Under the pieces are notes generated by a model. That model was not told where the DNA came from. It saw nothing but the letters and a program-made list of their open reading frames with translations, and searched no databases. From NCBI GenBank assembly GCA_934307065.1, contig CAKRCD010000037.1:1-9779 (forward strand): DNA of 9,779 nt. The letters are read 5' to 3'. The translations under genes and the position numbers were made by a program. Source of the DNA: an uncultured Bariatricus sp. (lineage in GTDB: Bacteria > Bacillota > Clostridia > Lachnospirales > Lachnospiraceae). Below, one piece after another: positions 1 to 5,827 of this stretch (position 1 is its first letter; the number at the start of each line of letters is the position of its first letter).

Positions 1-561
1 GAATCCCTGGAACAGGGTAAGGTAGATGCCTGCTTACAGGATCTCGCCGGAGCTGCCTACTACGTTAAGACAACCGACGGCATCGAACTTTCAAGCAATA
101 CCGCCAATATTGTCGCAATCATGCTGAACTCGGGCGCATTTATTTCAGAAATCGTCCGTGGTGCATTGGAAAGCATCGACGTCGGACAGAAGGAAGCTGG
201 TTTTTCACTGGGACTTACATACAGCCAGACGCTGGTCCATATCATCATACCGCAGGCATTCCGGATTGTCCTGCCTCCGTTGTTTAACCAGTTTATCACA
301 TCCGTGAAAGATACCGCTCTTTTATCCGTCATTGTAGTCAACGAGATTACAAAACAGATTAATAACTACACCGCGCTCAGCTTTAAGGTAATCGAGGGTT
401 ATACAACCGGAGCGATTTTCTATCTGGTGCTGATCTCCATTTTGATCCTGCTCCAGAAATATATCGAGAAAAAGCTTCGCGGAAAGCCAGAGCAGATCTT
501 TACTGCCCCGCAGCATAAACGAACCAAAGCATTCTTATCAAGACTGCTGGCATCTGCGTAG
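1..561 (+). CDS. Polar amino acid ABC transporter permease, 3' part, with a substrate-binding-protein-like N-terminal stretch
   Basis: The reading frame is open from the first base of the window to TAG at 559-561, so the 5' end lies outside. From about codon 30 the protein reads as the second half of a His/Glu/Gln-type permease: LNSGAFISEIVRGAL, then the EAA loop that contacts the ATPase (EAG at 193-201, followed by IIIPQAFRIVLPP), NQFI..VKDTALLSVI, and a last membrane helix around YLVLISILILLQ. Such proteins form the membrane channel of amino acid importers. The first ~25 codons (ESLEQGKVDACLQDLAGAAYYVK) instead resemble the C-terminal lobe of a solute-binding protein of the same systems. 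The first helices of a complete permease would be expected there but are absent. It may be a binding-protein/permease fusion gene with an internal in-frame deletion, or a chimeric read-through. The permease family is secure; whether the protein works is not. Confidence 0.8.
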   Translation, partial: ESLEQGKVDACLQDLAGAAYYVKTTDGIELSSNTANIVAIMLNSGAFISEIVRGALESIDVGQKEAGFSLGLTYSQTLVHIIIPQAFRIVLPPLFNQFITSVKDTALLSVIVVNEITKQINNYTALSFKVIEGYTTGAIFYLVLISILILLQKYIEKKLRGKPEQIFTAPQHKRTKAFLSRLLASA

Positions 562-587
562 ACCCACTATCAAAAACATAAGTGTCG

Positions 588-630
588 ACAGCCGCTTCGC
601 GATCAATAAGATTGCGGAGCGGCTGTTTTC
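588..630 (+). terminator. Rho-independent terminator after the ABC permease gene
   Basis: A 12-13 bp stem pairs 588-600 (ACAGCCGCTTCGC) with 614-626, with one mismatched or wobble position, around a 13-nt loop. It is followed by TTTTC. It starts 26 nt after the permease stop. The reverse strand has no comparable T-tract, so it is assigned to the + strand. Confidence 0.8.
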
Positions 631-667
631 TGCCATAGGAAACTTCGTTCTATGTGCCATGGCACAT
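631..667. repeat. Tandem hairpin and 16-bp perfect palindrome between convergent genes
   Basis: Positions 652-667 (ATGTGCCATGGCACAT) form a perfect 16-bp palindrome. Just before it, GCCATAGGAA (632-641) can pair with TTCTATGTGC (648-657), with small bulges, around a short ACTTCG-type loop. The two structures overlap and could be alternatives. The patch lies between the 3' ends of the convergent ABC permease and LysR genes and could help end the LysR transcript or be one copy of a dispersed palindromic repeat. Neither role is proved here. Confidence 0.5.
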
Positions 668-673
668 TCCTTC

Positions 674-1585
674 TTATAAATTCAGATTTCCCAGACTGGA
701 AAGATAATGTTTGCATATATCCAGGAATTCCCTGTTTTTTTCAGCGAAAAAGCTGTTCTTCATCCATACATAGTTAATGAAGTTTTTGCTTTTAAAATCG
801 TTAATAAAAATCTGGCTCATAACACCGAGATCCAGTTTTTTCTGTACGACAAACTTGTATACAAATGAGAGACCAACATTTTCAATGACAAGATTGTGAA
901 TGGTATTGATGGTTCCGACTTCTACAAAAGAGGCGAAATTATGTATGTCCTGATTGTAACCGTGAAGAATAGAACGCAGATTGAAATAGGATTTTGAACC
1001 TTCTTCTCTGAAAATCAACCGATAGGGATTTAATTCTTTAAAATCTACGGTTTTTCCGGCCAGCGGATGAGTGGGAGCGCAGATGCAGATGGTTTCAGAC
1101 TCGAATAATTCGTGACATTCATATTCTTCCGGTGGACAGTAGGTATCCACAATACAAGCCTGGATTCTTCCGTTTGCTAATTGAACTAACAAGTCATCAG
1201 ATTCTCCCATATAGATGCTGACCTTTTTTTCAGGGTATTTGTCCAGATATTTTCCCATTACTTTTGCAGCAAATGTTTCTCCGAATCCGGTCAGGGAACC
1301 TAGTTTGAAAACGTCAGGTTCGTTGATGGGGACAGAAAGCCGGTTTTTTATGATTTCTGAATCAGCCTGTACAGATTGGGCATATGAGCGGAGGAGACGT
1401 CCTTGATCGGTTAGGTGAAGTCTTTTTTTCTCATCATAATAAAATAGTTTTGTTCCGTAATACTGTTCCAGATATTTGATGTGCTGAGTTACGGCTGGTT
1501 GAGTCATATGAAGCTTTTCAGCGGTTTTGGTATAATTTTTCGTTTCACAGAGCTCTAAAAAGGTACTGAGTTTATAATTTAACAC
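674..1585 (-). CDS. LysR-family transcriptional regulator
   Basis: This is a DNA-binding regulator of 303 residues, the usual size for the family. Residues 1-60 hold the winged helix-turn-helix with the hallmark pattern FLELCETKNYTKTAEKLHMTQPAVTQHI (shown in part) followed by LE..YGTKLF and the LTDQGR segment. Residues ~90-295 fit the two-lobed effector-binding domain. The start codon is GTG (complement of 1583-1585), preceded on the minus strand by AAAGGAG about 11 nt away; no better start is visible. The gene points away from operon 1 across a 289-bp intergenic region, the classic arrangement in which a LysR protein controls the divergent operon and itself. Its inducer cannot be read from the sequence. 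Control of the downstream operons is inference from position, supported by the palindrome at 1678-1699. Confidence 0.93.
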   Translation of the reverse strand: MLNYKLSTFLELCETKNYTKTAEKLHMTQPAVTQHIKYLEQYYGTKLFYYDEKKRLHLTDQGRLLRSYAQSVQADSEIIKNRLSVPINEPDVFKLGSLTGFGETFAAKVMGKYLDKYPEKKVSIYMGESDDLLVQLANGRIQACIVDTYCPPEEYECHELFESETICICAPTHPLAGKTVDFKELNPYRLIFREEGSKSYFNLRSILHGYNQDIHNFASFVEVGTINTIHNLVIENVGLSFVYKFVVQKKLDLGVMSQIFINDFKSKNFINYVWMKNSFFAEKNREFLDICKHYLSSLGNLNL

Positions 1586-1652
1586 AGATATACTCTCTCC
1601 TTTCTGCGTGAATATCTGTATAAGGCGGTTTAGTGGGGGTTGGCTATATCAG

Positions 1653-1670
1653 ATGTGAAATAACGCACAT
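1653..1670. promoter_or_regulatory. Interrupted dyad ATGTG-N8-CACAT
   Basis: ATGTG at 1653-1657 and CACAT at 1666-1670 are perfect inverted arms around 8 nt, lying between the LysR gene and the operon 1 promoter. It could be an operator for LysR-gene expression or for a Crp/Fnr-type protein, whose sites have a similar shape. The arms are short, and chance is a fair explanation. Confidence 0.25.
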
Positions 1671-1677
1671 TTAGTAG

Positions 1678-1699
1678 CAAGAATGCCTTGGTATTCTTG
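1678..1699. promoter_or_regulatory. Near-perfect 22-nt palindrome, probable operator in the LysR/operon 1 intergenic region
   Basis: Arms CAAGAATGCC (1678-1687) and GGTATTCTTG (1690-1699) match as inverted repeats at 9 of 10 positions around a central TT. The centre lies ~56 nt upstream of the start site expected from the TATAAT at 1732-1737, close to where LysR proteins bind their main recognition site, and ~104 nt upstream of the LysR start codon. It is not present before operon 2. LysR binding is inferred from position and symmetry only. Confidence 0.55.
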
Positions 1700-1705
1700 A
1701 ATTTG

Positions 1706-1800
1706 TAGACCAAAATTCAGACTAAAGTCGGTATAATACAGATTTATCACTTTATAAAATAACGTGATTTCATTTTATTTGATTTATGTGCTAAAATCAA
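1706..1800 (+). promoter_or_regulatory. Promoter block of operon 1, copy A of a 95-nt element shared with operon 2
   Basis: Positions 1706-1800 align without gaps to 7357-7451 with 80 of 95 identities by hand count; the stretch 1716-1770 has 50 of 55. Inside are a perfect -10 hexamer TATAAT (1732-1737), a weak -35-like TAGACC (1706-1711) separated from it by a long 20-nt spacer, and a dyad GACT-AA-AGTC (1720-1729) in that spacer. Downstream of the expected start lies TTGATTT-N8-AAATCAA (1779-1800). A further similar patch (ATTTCTCGTGA near 1814-1824 versus ATTTCGTGA in copy B) follows with a small gap. The weak -35 suggests activator dependence. The block leads to a leader of ~130 nt before the first gene. 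Confidence 0.75.
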
Positions 1801-1864
1801 GACAAATAAAAATATTTCTCGTGAATTTCAAAATAGTATACTTAAAATTATGAATGTTAGGGAA

Positions 1865-1870
1865 AGGAGG
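1865..1870 (+). promoter_or_regulatory. Ribosome binding site deciding the start of the first NicX/M29-like gene
   Basis: AGGAGG sits 4 nt before the ATG at 1875. An in-frame ATG at 1854 lies upstream of this site and would place it inside the gene. The start at 1875 also gives MEYPIGIEMS, matching MEYPVGVEMS of the paralogue and an identical length of 354 residues. Confidence 0.9.
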
Positions 1871-1874
1871 AACT

Positions 1875-2939
1875 ATGGAATACCCGATTGGAATTGAGAT
1901 GTCGAAGGACTATTTATCGTATGAGGTCAATAAGGCTGCGTACAAGTTGGTGCACGATGTTATGCTGGTGCAGCCGGGAGAGAACGTAGTAATTACCGGA
2001 GATACCTCTACGGATAAACGTGTACTGGAAGCTCTCATGAGTGCAGCTTATACCGTTGGAGCCAATCCGCTGCTTGTTTTCGCACCGACCAATTTAAATA
2101 CCTATTCAGAACCGGCGGCTCCGCTTGGAAATGCAGTTGCTGTTTCAGATGTCTGGATTGAGTTATCATACGGTTCCATCTTCCTGAGTGATGCATGGAA
2201 GAGAGCAATTGATTTTGGCTGCCGTTACATTAATCTTACCGGTATGGATGCAACCATGATCGTGAATTGTATCGGAAGAGTCGATGTTAACAAGGTAGTA
2301 GAGCTGGGAGAGGCTTTAAAGGCTAAATTAGAGGCAGGAAACGATATTATCATTAAAGATAATAATGGAACTTATTTAACAGCCCAAAATGAGGGAAGAA
2401 AAGTTCGTCACTCCGGTCAGCTGGCAACCTTTAAGGGGTATCCGTTCATGATGGCTGGCCAGATTAGCTGGTGTCCAATAGAGGAAACGATTAATGGAAC
2501 CCTTGTATTCGATGCTGCGATTTTCCCGCCGACCGACATGGGTGCAATTTCTGAAAATGTGAAACTCACCTTGGAAAATGGACGTGTAACTAAGATTGAA
2601 GGCGGAAAAGAGGCCGAACGTTTCAGCGCATGGCTGCATTCGTTCAACGATCCGAATATGTTCCGTTTGGCACACTATTCACTCGGATTCAATCCGGGCG
2701 TTATGAAACCAACCGGACGTATCGTAGAAGATGAACGAATTTTTGGATGCATGGAATTTGGTATTGGAAGTCAGGGTAAAATGATTCGCGGAAGCTACTG
2801 GACAGCAGCTTCTCACACAGACGGTGTAGTATCGAAACCTACAATTATCGTAGATGGCGTGACAATTGAGGAAAACGGAAAATATGTGGATCCGCAACTT
2901 GCTGAAATCTGCAAGCAGATGGGAGTTGAAGGATATTAA
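1875..2939 (+). CDS. NicX/M29-like metalloenzyme (aminopeptidase T / dihydroxypyridine dioxygenase superfamily), paralogue 1
   Basis: A 354-residue soluble protein with no signal peptide. Homologues are usually labelled leucyl aminopeptidase or M29-family peptidase. The C-terminal half resembles NicX, the iron-dependent 2,5-dihydroxypyridine dioxygenase, in the FNDPNMFRLAHYSLGFNPG stretch (residues 257-275) and in the later HTD motif. By comparison with NicX metal ligands (His, then His-x-Asp), H267, H314 and D316 are the likely metal-binding residues. A conserved SWCPIEETING segment (198-208) may supply further active-site acids. It is the first gene of the operon, ahead of an OPT transporter and a paralogue with 210 of 354 identical residues (hand count, no gaps). 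Residues 101-110 share no identity with the paralogue, which suggests different substrates or subunit roles. Family is fairly secure. Reaction is unknown: peptide or amide hydrolysis, or ring cleavage, are all possible. Confidence 0.85.
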   Translation: MEYPIGIEMSKDYLSYEVNKAAYKLVHDVMLVQPGENVVITGDTSTDKRVLEALMSAAYTVGANPLLVFAPTNLNTYSEPAAPLGNAVAVSDVWIELSYGSIFLSDAWKRAIDFGCRYINLTGMDATMIVNCIGRVDVNKVVELGEALKAKLEAGNDIIIKDNNGTYLTAQNEGRKVRHSGQLATFKGYPFMMAGQISWCPIEETINGTLVFDAAIFPPTDMGAISENVKLTLENGRVTKIEGGKEAERFSAWLHSFNDPNMFRLAHYSLGFNPGVMKPTGRIVEDERIFGCMEFGIGSQGKMIRGSYWTAASHTDGVVSKPTIIVDGVTIEENGKYVDPQLAEICKQMGVEGY

Positions 2940-2981
2940 TCCATAGTCGTTAACCTTATAACAGAGGAAAGGAGGAAGTTT

Positions 2982-4595
2982 ATGAATAAAAAACACCCAT
3001 CCGCATGGGATCCGGCCATTATGTTGTTAAATATTTTAGTTTCTGTGATTGGTTCAATCATTGGTCTCGAGTTAATTGCCAGATTGGGAATCAGTACAAA
3101 CACATCTATCATCGGTGCACTGTTTGCAATTATTATTGCCAGAATTCCGTTGAAGATGTTCCAGAAATATAAAGATATTAATAGCCAGAACCTTGTTCAG
3201 ACAGCTATGTCAGGTGCAACGTTCGCTGCTTCAAACGGTATTTTCTTATCCATCGGTATTCCTTATCTGTTAGGAAGACATGATCTGGTTATTCCAATGC
3301 TGGTAGGTGCTTCATTAGCAGTAATCATTGATGCAACGATTCTTTATAAGGTGTTTGATACAGAGATGTTCCCGGCAAAGGAAGCATGGGCACCCGGTAT
3401 TGCAGCAGCAGAGGCTATGCTGGCAGTTGCTGAAAAAGGAAAGAACTCCGTTATCCTTATGATTGGTATGGTTGGCGGAATCGTTGGAAAGATTTTTGGT
3501 ATTCCGACCGATATCCTGGGTGTAGGCTGGATTGGAAATATGTGGGCTCTTGGTGCATTTGGCGTGGGCCTTCTGATTTCCGAATACACTCCGAAATTCT
3601 TCAACATCAAACTTGGTGATTATTATGTACCTCATGGTGTCATGATTGGTGCCGGATTCGTTGCTCTTATCCAAATGATTCTGATTCTTCAGAAAAAGAG
3701 CAAGAAAGAAAAAGAAGCGGCAGCAGCTGAGGCTGCAACTGGAAAGGTAGAAAAGAAAGAATTTACCAGAAGCTTAAAGAGCATGAAGTTCTCCCTTGCA
3801 GAAGGTTTTGGCGCATATATTCTGGTATCCATTGTTATGGCAGTTATGTGTGGATTTTCGGCAGATATGAGTGCTGGAATGTTCGTATGGTGGATTATCT
3901 TTGCAGCCCTTTCTGCAATCATTTCCGAGTTAATTGTTGGTATCTCCGCCATGCACTCCGGATGGTTCCCGGCATTTGCAACAGCTTTCATTTTCCTGAT
4001 TCTTGGAATGCTGTTTGGATTCCCACCGGCACAGCTGGCAATCCTGGTTGGCTTTACTTCTGCAACCGGACCGGCCTTTGCTGATATGGCATATGACCTG
4101 AAATCTGGTTATATTGTCAGAGGCAACGGTGAAGATGTTCCGTTTGAGATGGAAGGAAGAAGACAGCAATATATTGCAAAAATGGTCAGTGCTGTAATTG
4201 CAATTCTGGTTGTTCTCTTTACTTACAAAGCATATTTTGAAAAAGGAATGCTCGCACCGGTTGATGCTGTATATGTGGCAACTATTGATGCAGGAACTAA
4301 TATGGCAGTAGCAAAAAACCTGGTTATCTGGGCTATCCCGGGAGCACTTCTTCAGGCAATCGGCGGTTCAAGCCGTCAGTTAGGTGTTTTATTTGCGACC
4401 GGTCTTCTGATTGCTTCTCCGATGGCTGGTATTACAGTAATGGTTGGTCTTTTGATTCGTTACATTGTAGTTAAGAAATATGGTGATCTTGGACAGAGTA
4501 AACTGTATATTCTGGGTGCAGGATTCATTACCGGTGCCGCCCTGTACAGCTTCTTCAGCTCCACGATGAACCTTGGAAAGAAACTTAATAAATAA
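2982..4595 (+). CDS. OPT-family (oligopeptide/YSL-type) membrane transporter
   Basis: A 537-residue, strongly hydrophobic protein with many predicted membrane helices in two halves, split by a charged cytosolic-type linker at about residues 235-265 rich in Lys, Glu and Ala. Family signs are SGATFAASNGIFLSIGIPYL (residues 77-96), the TEMFPAKEAWAPGIAAAEAM segment, and the DLKSGY motif (372-377) followed by a basic stretch, as in prokaryotic OPT proteins. The family takes up small peptides, glutathione-like compounds or metal chelates by proton coupling. It is somewhat shorter than many members (often 600 or more). AGGAGG lies 6 nt before the ATG, and the gene starts 42 nt after the first NicX-like gene and ends 27 nt before the second, so all three are one transcript. 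The sandwich suggests it imports the substrate of these enzymes; that is inference. Confidence 0.85.
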   Translation: MNKKHPSAWDPAIMLLNILVSVIGSIIGLELIARLGISTNTSIIGALFAIIIARIPLKMFQKYKDINSQNLVQTAMSGATFAASNGIFLSIGIPYLLGRHDLVIPMLVGASLAVIIDATILYKVFDTEMFPAKEAWAPGIAAAEAMLAVAEKGKNSVILMIGMVGGIVGKIFGIPTDILGVGWIGNMWALGAFGVGLLISEYTPKFFNIKLGDYYVPHGVMIGAGFVALIQMILILQKKSKKEKEAAAAEAATGKVEKKEFTRSLKSMKFSLAEGFGAYILVSIVMAVMCGFSADMSAGMFVWWIIFAALSAIISELIVGISAMHSGWFPAFATAFIFLILGMLFGFPPAQLAILVGFTSATGPAFADMAYDLKSGYIVRGNGEDVPFEMEGRRQQYIAKMVSAVIAILVVLFTYKAYFEKGMLAPVDAVYVATIDAGTNMAVAKNLVIWAIPGALLQAIGGSSRQLGVLFATGLLIASPMAGITVMVGLLIRYIVVKKYGDLGQSKLYILGAGFITGAALYSFFSSTMNLGKKLNK

Positions 4596-4622
4596 AAAAA
4601 TATATTATAGGAGGAACTTATT

Positions 4623-5687
4623 ATGGAATATCCAGTTGGCGTAGAAATGTCAAACACTTACTTATCATTTGAAGTAACAAGTGCTGCTTTAAAACTGGTA
4701 CGTGATTTCATGCTTGTAAAAGAGGGTGAAAATGTAGTTATCACCGCTGATACATCTGCAGATTTCCGTGTGGTTGAGGCGGTTGCAGGTGCAGCATATT
4801 CAGTTGGTGCAAATCCGGTTATTATTCACTATCCGACTTCCGGAAAAGCGTATGAAGAACCGATTCGCCCGGTTGCAGATGCAGTAGTGCATGCAGATGT
4901 ATGGATTGAGTTAGCATACTATTGCTCTATGCATACTCCTTGCTTTAGAAAAGCAATGGAGAATGGTGCAAGATTTACTTGCTTAAATGGTATGGATGTT
5001 ATCATGCTGGTAAATACGGTTGGCCGTGTTGACTATGATGTCCTGATTGAATTTGGTGAGTATCTGACAGATAAAGTTCATCGCTCAAATGAAGTAATTG
5101 TTACGGATAAGAATGGAACAAATTTAGTTGGCTACAATCAGGGACGCGGCGTTAAACATTCTGGACAGAGAGCAATCAAGAAGGGCTATCCGGTTATGTT
5201 AGGCGGTCAGGTAAGCTGGTGTCCGGTAGAGGAGACTATCAATGGTAAATTAATTTTTGATTCTGCTCTGTTCCCACCGGATACATTAGGTCTTCTTAAC
5301 AGCAATGTAGAGCTGACCCTGGAAAAAGGTGTTGTAACAAAAATAGAAGGCGGAAAAGATGCTGCTATCTTCGAAAAATGGCTGAGTAAATTTAATGACC
5401 CGAATATGTTCCGTCTGGCTCATTATTCCATCGGCTTTAACCCGGGCGTAACCAAACCTACCGGACGTATTGTTGAGGATGAGAGACTCTTTGGATGTAT
5501 CGAGATGGGTATCGGAAGTCAGGGAGCCAGCTTAATGGGAGCTTGCTGGGATGCTGCTGCTCATACAGATGGTATTGTTTCTAAACCGACGATTCTTCTG
5601 GATGGCTATAAGCTGGAAGAAAACGGAATCTATGTAGATCCGGAAGCAAGAAAATTCTGTAAAGCACTTGGCGTTGAAGGATATTAA
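4623..5687 (+). CDS. NicX/M29-like metalloenzyme, paralogue 2
   Basis: Also 354 residues and alignable to paralogue 1 end to end without gaps (59 % identity by hand count). The putative metal residues are at the same positions: H267 in FRLAHYSIGF, H314 and D316 in AAHTDGIVS. The stretch 256-300 is almost unchanged between the two, while residues 101-110 and 301-310 differ strongly, a pattern expected if the metal site is kept and the pocket or contact surface has diverged. AGGAGG lies 8 nt before the ATG. The two copies are separated by the transporter gene, so the duplication is not a simple tandem. They could form a mixed oligomer or act on successive or related substrates. As with paralogue 1, family membership is well supported and the reaction is not known. 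Confidence 0.85.
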   Translation: MEYPVGVEMSNTYLSFEVTSAALKLVRDFMLVKEGENVVITADTSADFRVVEAVAGAAYSVGANPVIIHYPTSGKAYEEPIRPVADAVVHADVWIELAYYCSMHTPCFRKAMENGARFTCLNGMDVIMLVNTVGRVDYDVLIEFGEYLTDKVHRSNEVIVTDKNGTNLVGYNQGRGVKHSGQRAIKKGYPVMLGGQVSWCPVEETINGKLIFDSALFPPDTLGLLNSNVELTLEKGVVTKIEGGKDAAIFEKWLSKFNDPNMFRLAHYSIGFNPGVTKPTGRIVEDERLFGCIEMGIGSQGASLMGACWDAAAHTDGIVSKPTILLDGYKLEENGIYVDPEARKFCKALGVEGY

Positions 5688-5735
5688 TCATTACAATGGT
5701 AGTAAACATACCTAAATAATACCTCTAATTGGGAA

Positions 5736-5763
5736 AGGGCGCTGTCAGAATTGTCAGCGCCCT
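5736..5763 (+). terminator. GC-rich hairpin between paralogue 2 and pepD: weak terminator or attenuator
   Basis: AGGGCGCTG (5736-5744) pairs perfectly with CAGCGCCCT (5755-5763) around a 10-nt loop. The sequence after it (ATTATCTC) is a poor T-tract, so termination is probably incomplete. It may lower dipeptidase expression relative to the upstream genes or protect the 3' end of the upstream message. No convincing promoter was found between it and pepD. Confidence 0.55.
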
Positions 5764-5812
5764 ATTATCTCAAAAGCATTTATCCTAAATTTTCGTATCA
5801 AATTGTATGTAC

Positions 5813-5818
5813 GGGGAG
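5813..5818 (+). promoter_or_regulatory. Ribosome binding site deciding the pepD start
   Basis: GGGGAG lies 9 nt before the ATG at 5828. An in-frame ATG at 5807 precedes this site and has no ribosome binding site of its own. The 5828 start gives MERQSKNEKLLQYFKDICRI, a normal N-terminus for the family. Confidence 0.75.
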
Positions 5819-5827
5819 ATTATATTT

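Noticed and set aside
1785..1810. Second promoter using TTGATT (1779-1784) as -35
   Set aside because: No acceptable -10 hexamer lies 16-18 nt downstream, and the matching hexamer in copy B is changed to CTGATT.
1586..1852. Riboswitch in the long leader of operon 1
   Set aside because: I saw no recognisable riboswitch core; the conserved part overlaps the promoter and looks like protein binding sites.
1854..1874. Upstream in-frame ATG that would add seven residues to paralogue 1
   Set aside because: AGGAGG lies after this ATG and 4 nt before the ATG at 1875, and the shorter form matches the paralogue in length and N-terminus.
3315..3991. Long open frames on the minus strand inside the OPT transporter gene
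   Set aside because: They are antisense to a well-supported gene, have no ribosome binding sites, and show compositions expected of shadows of hydrophobic codons.
5807..5827. Upstream in-frame ATG that would add seven residues to PepD
   Set aside because: No ribosome binding site precedes it, whereas GGGGAG lies between it and the ATG at 5828.
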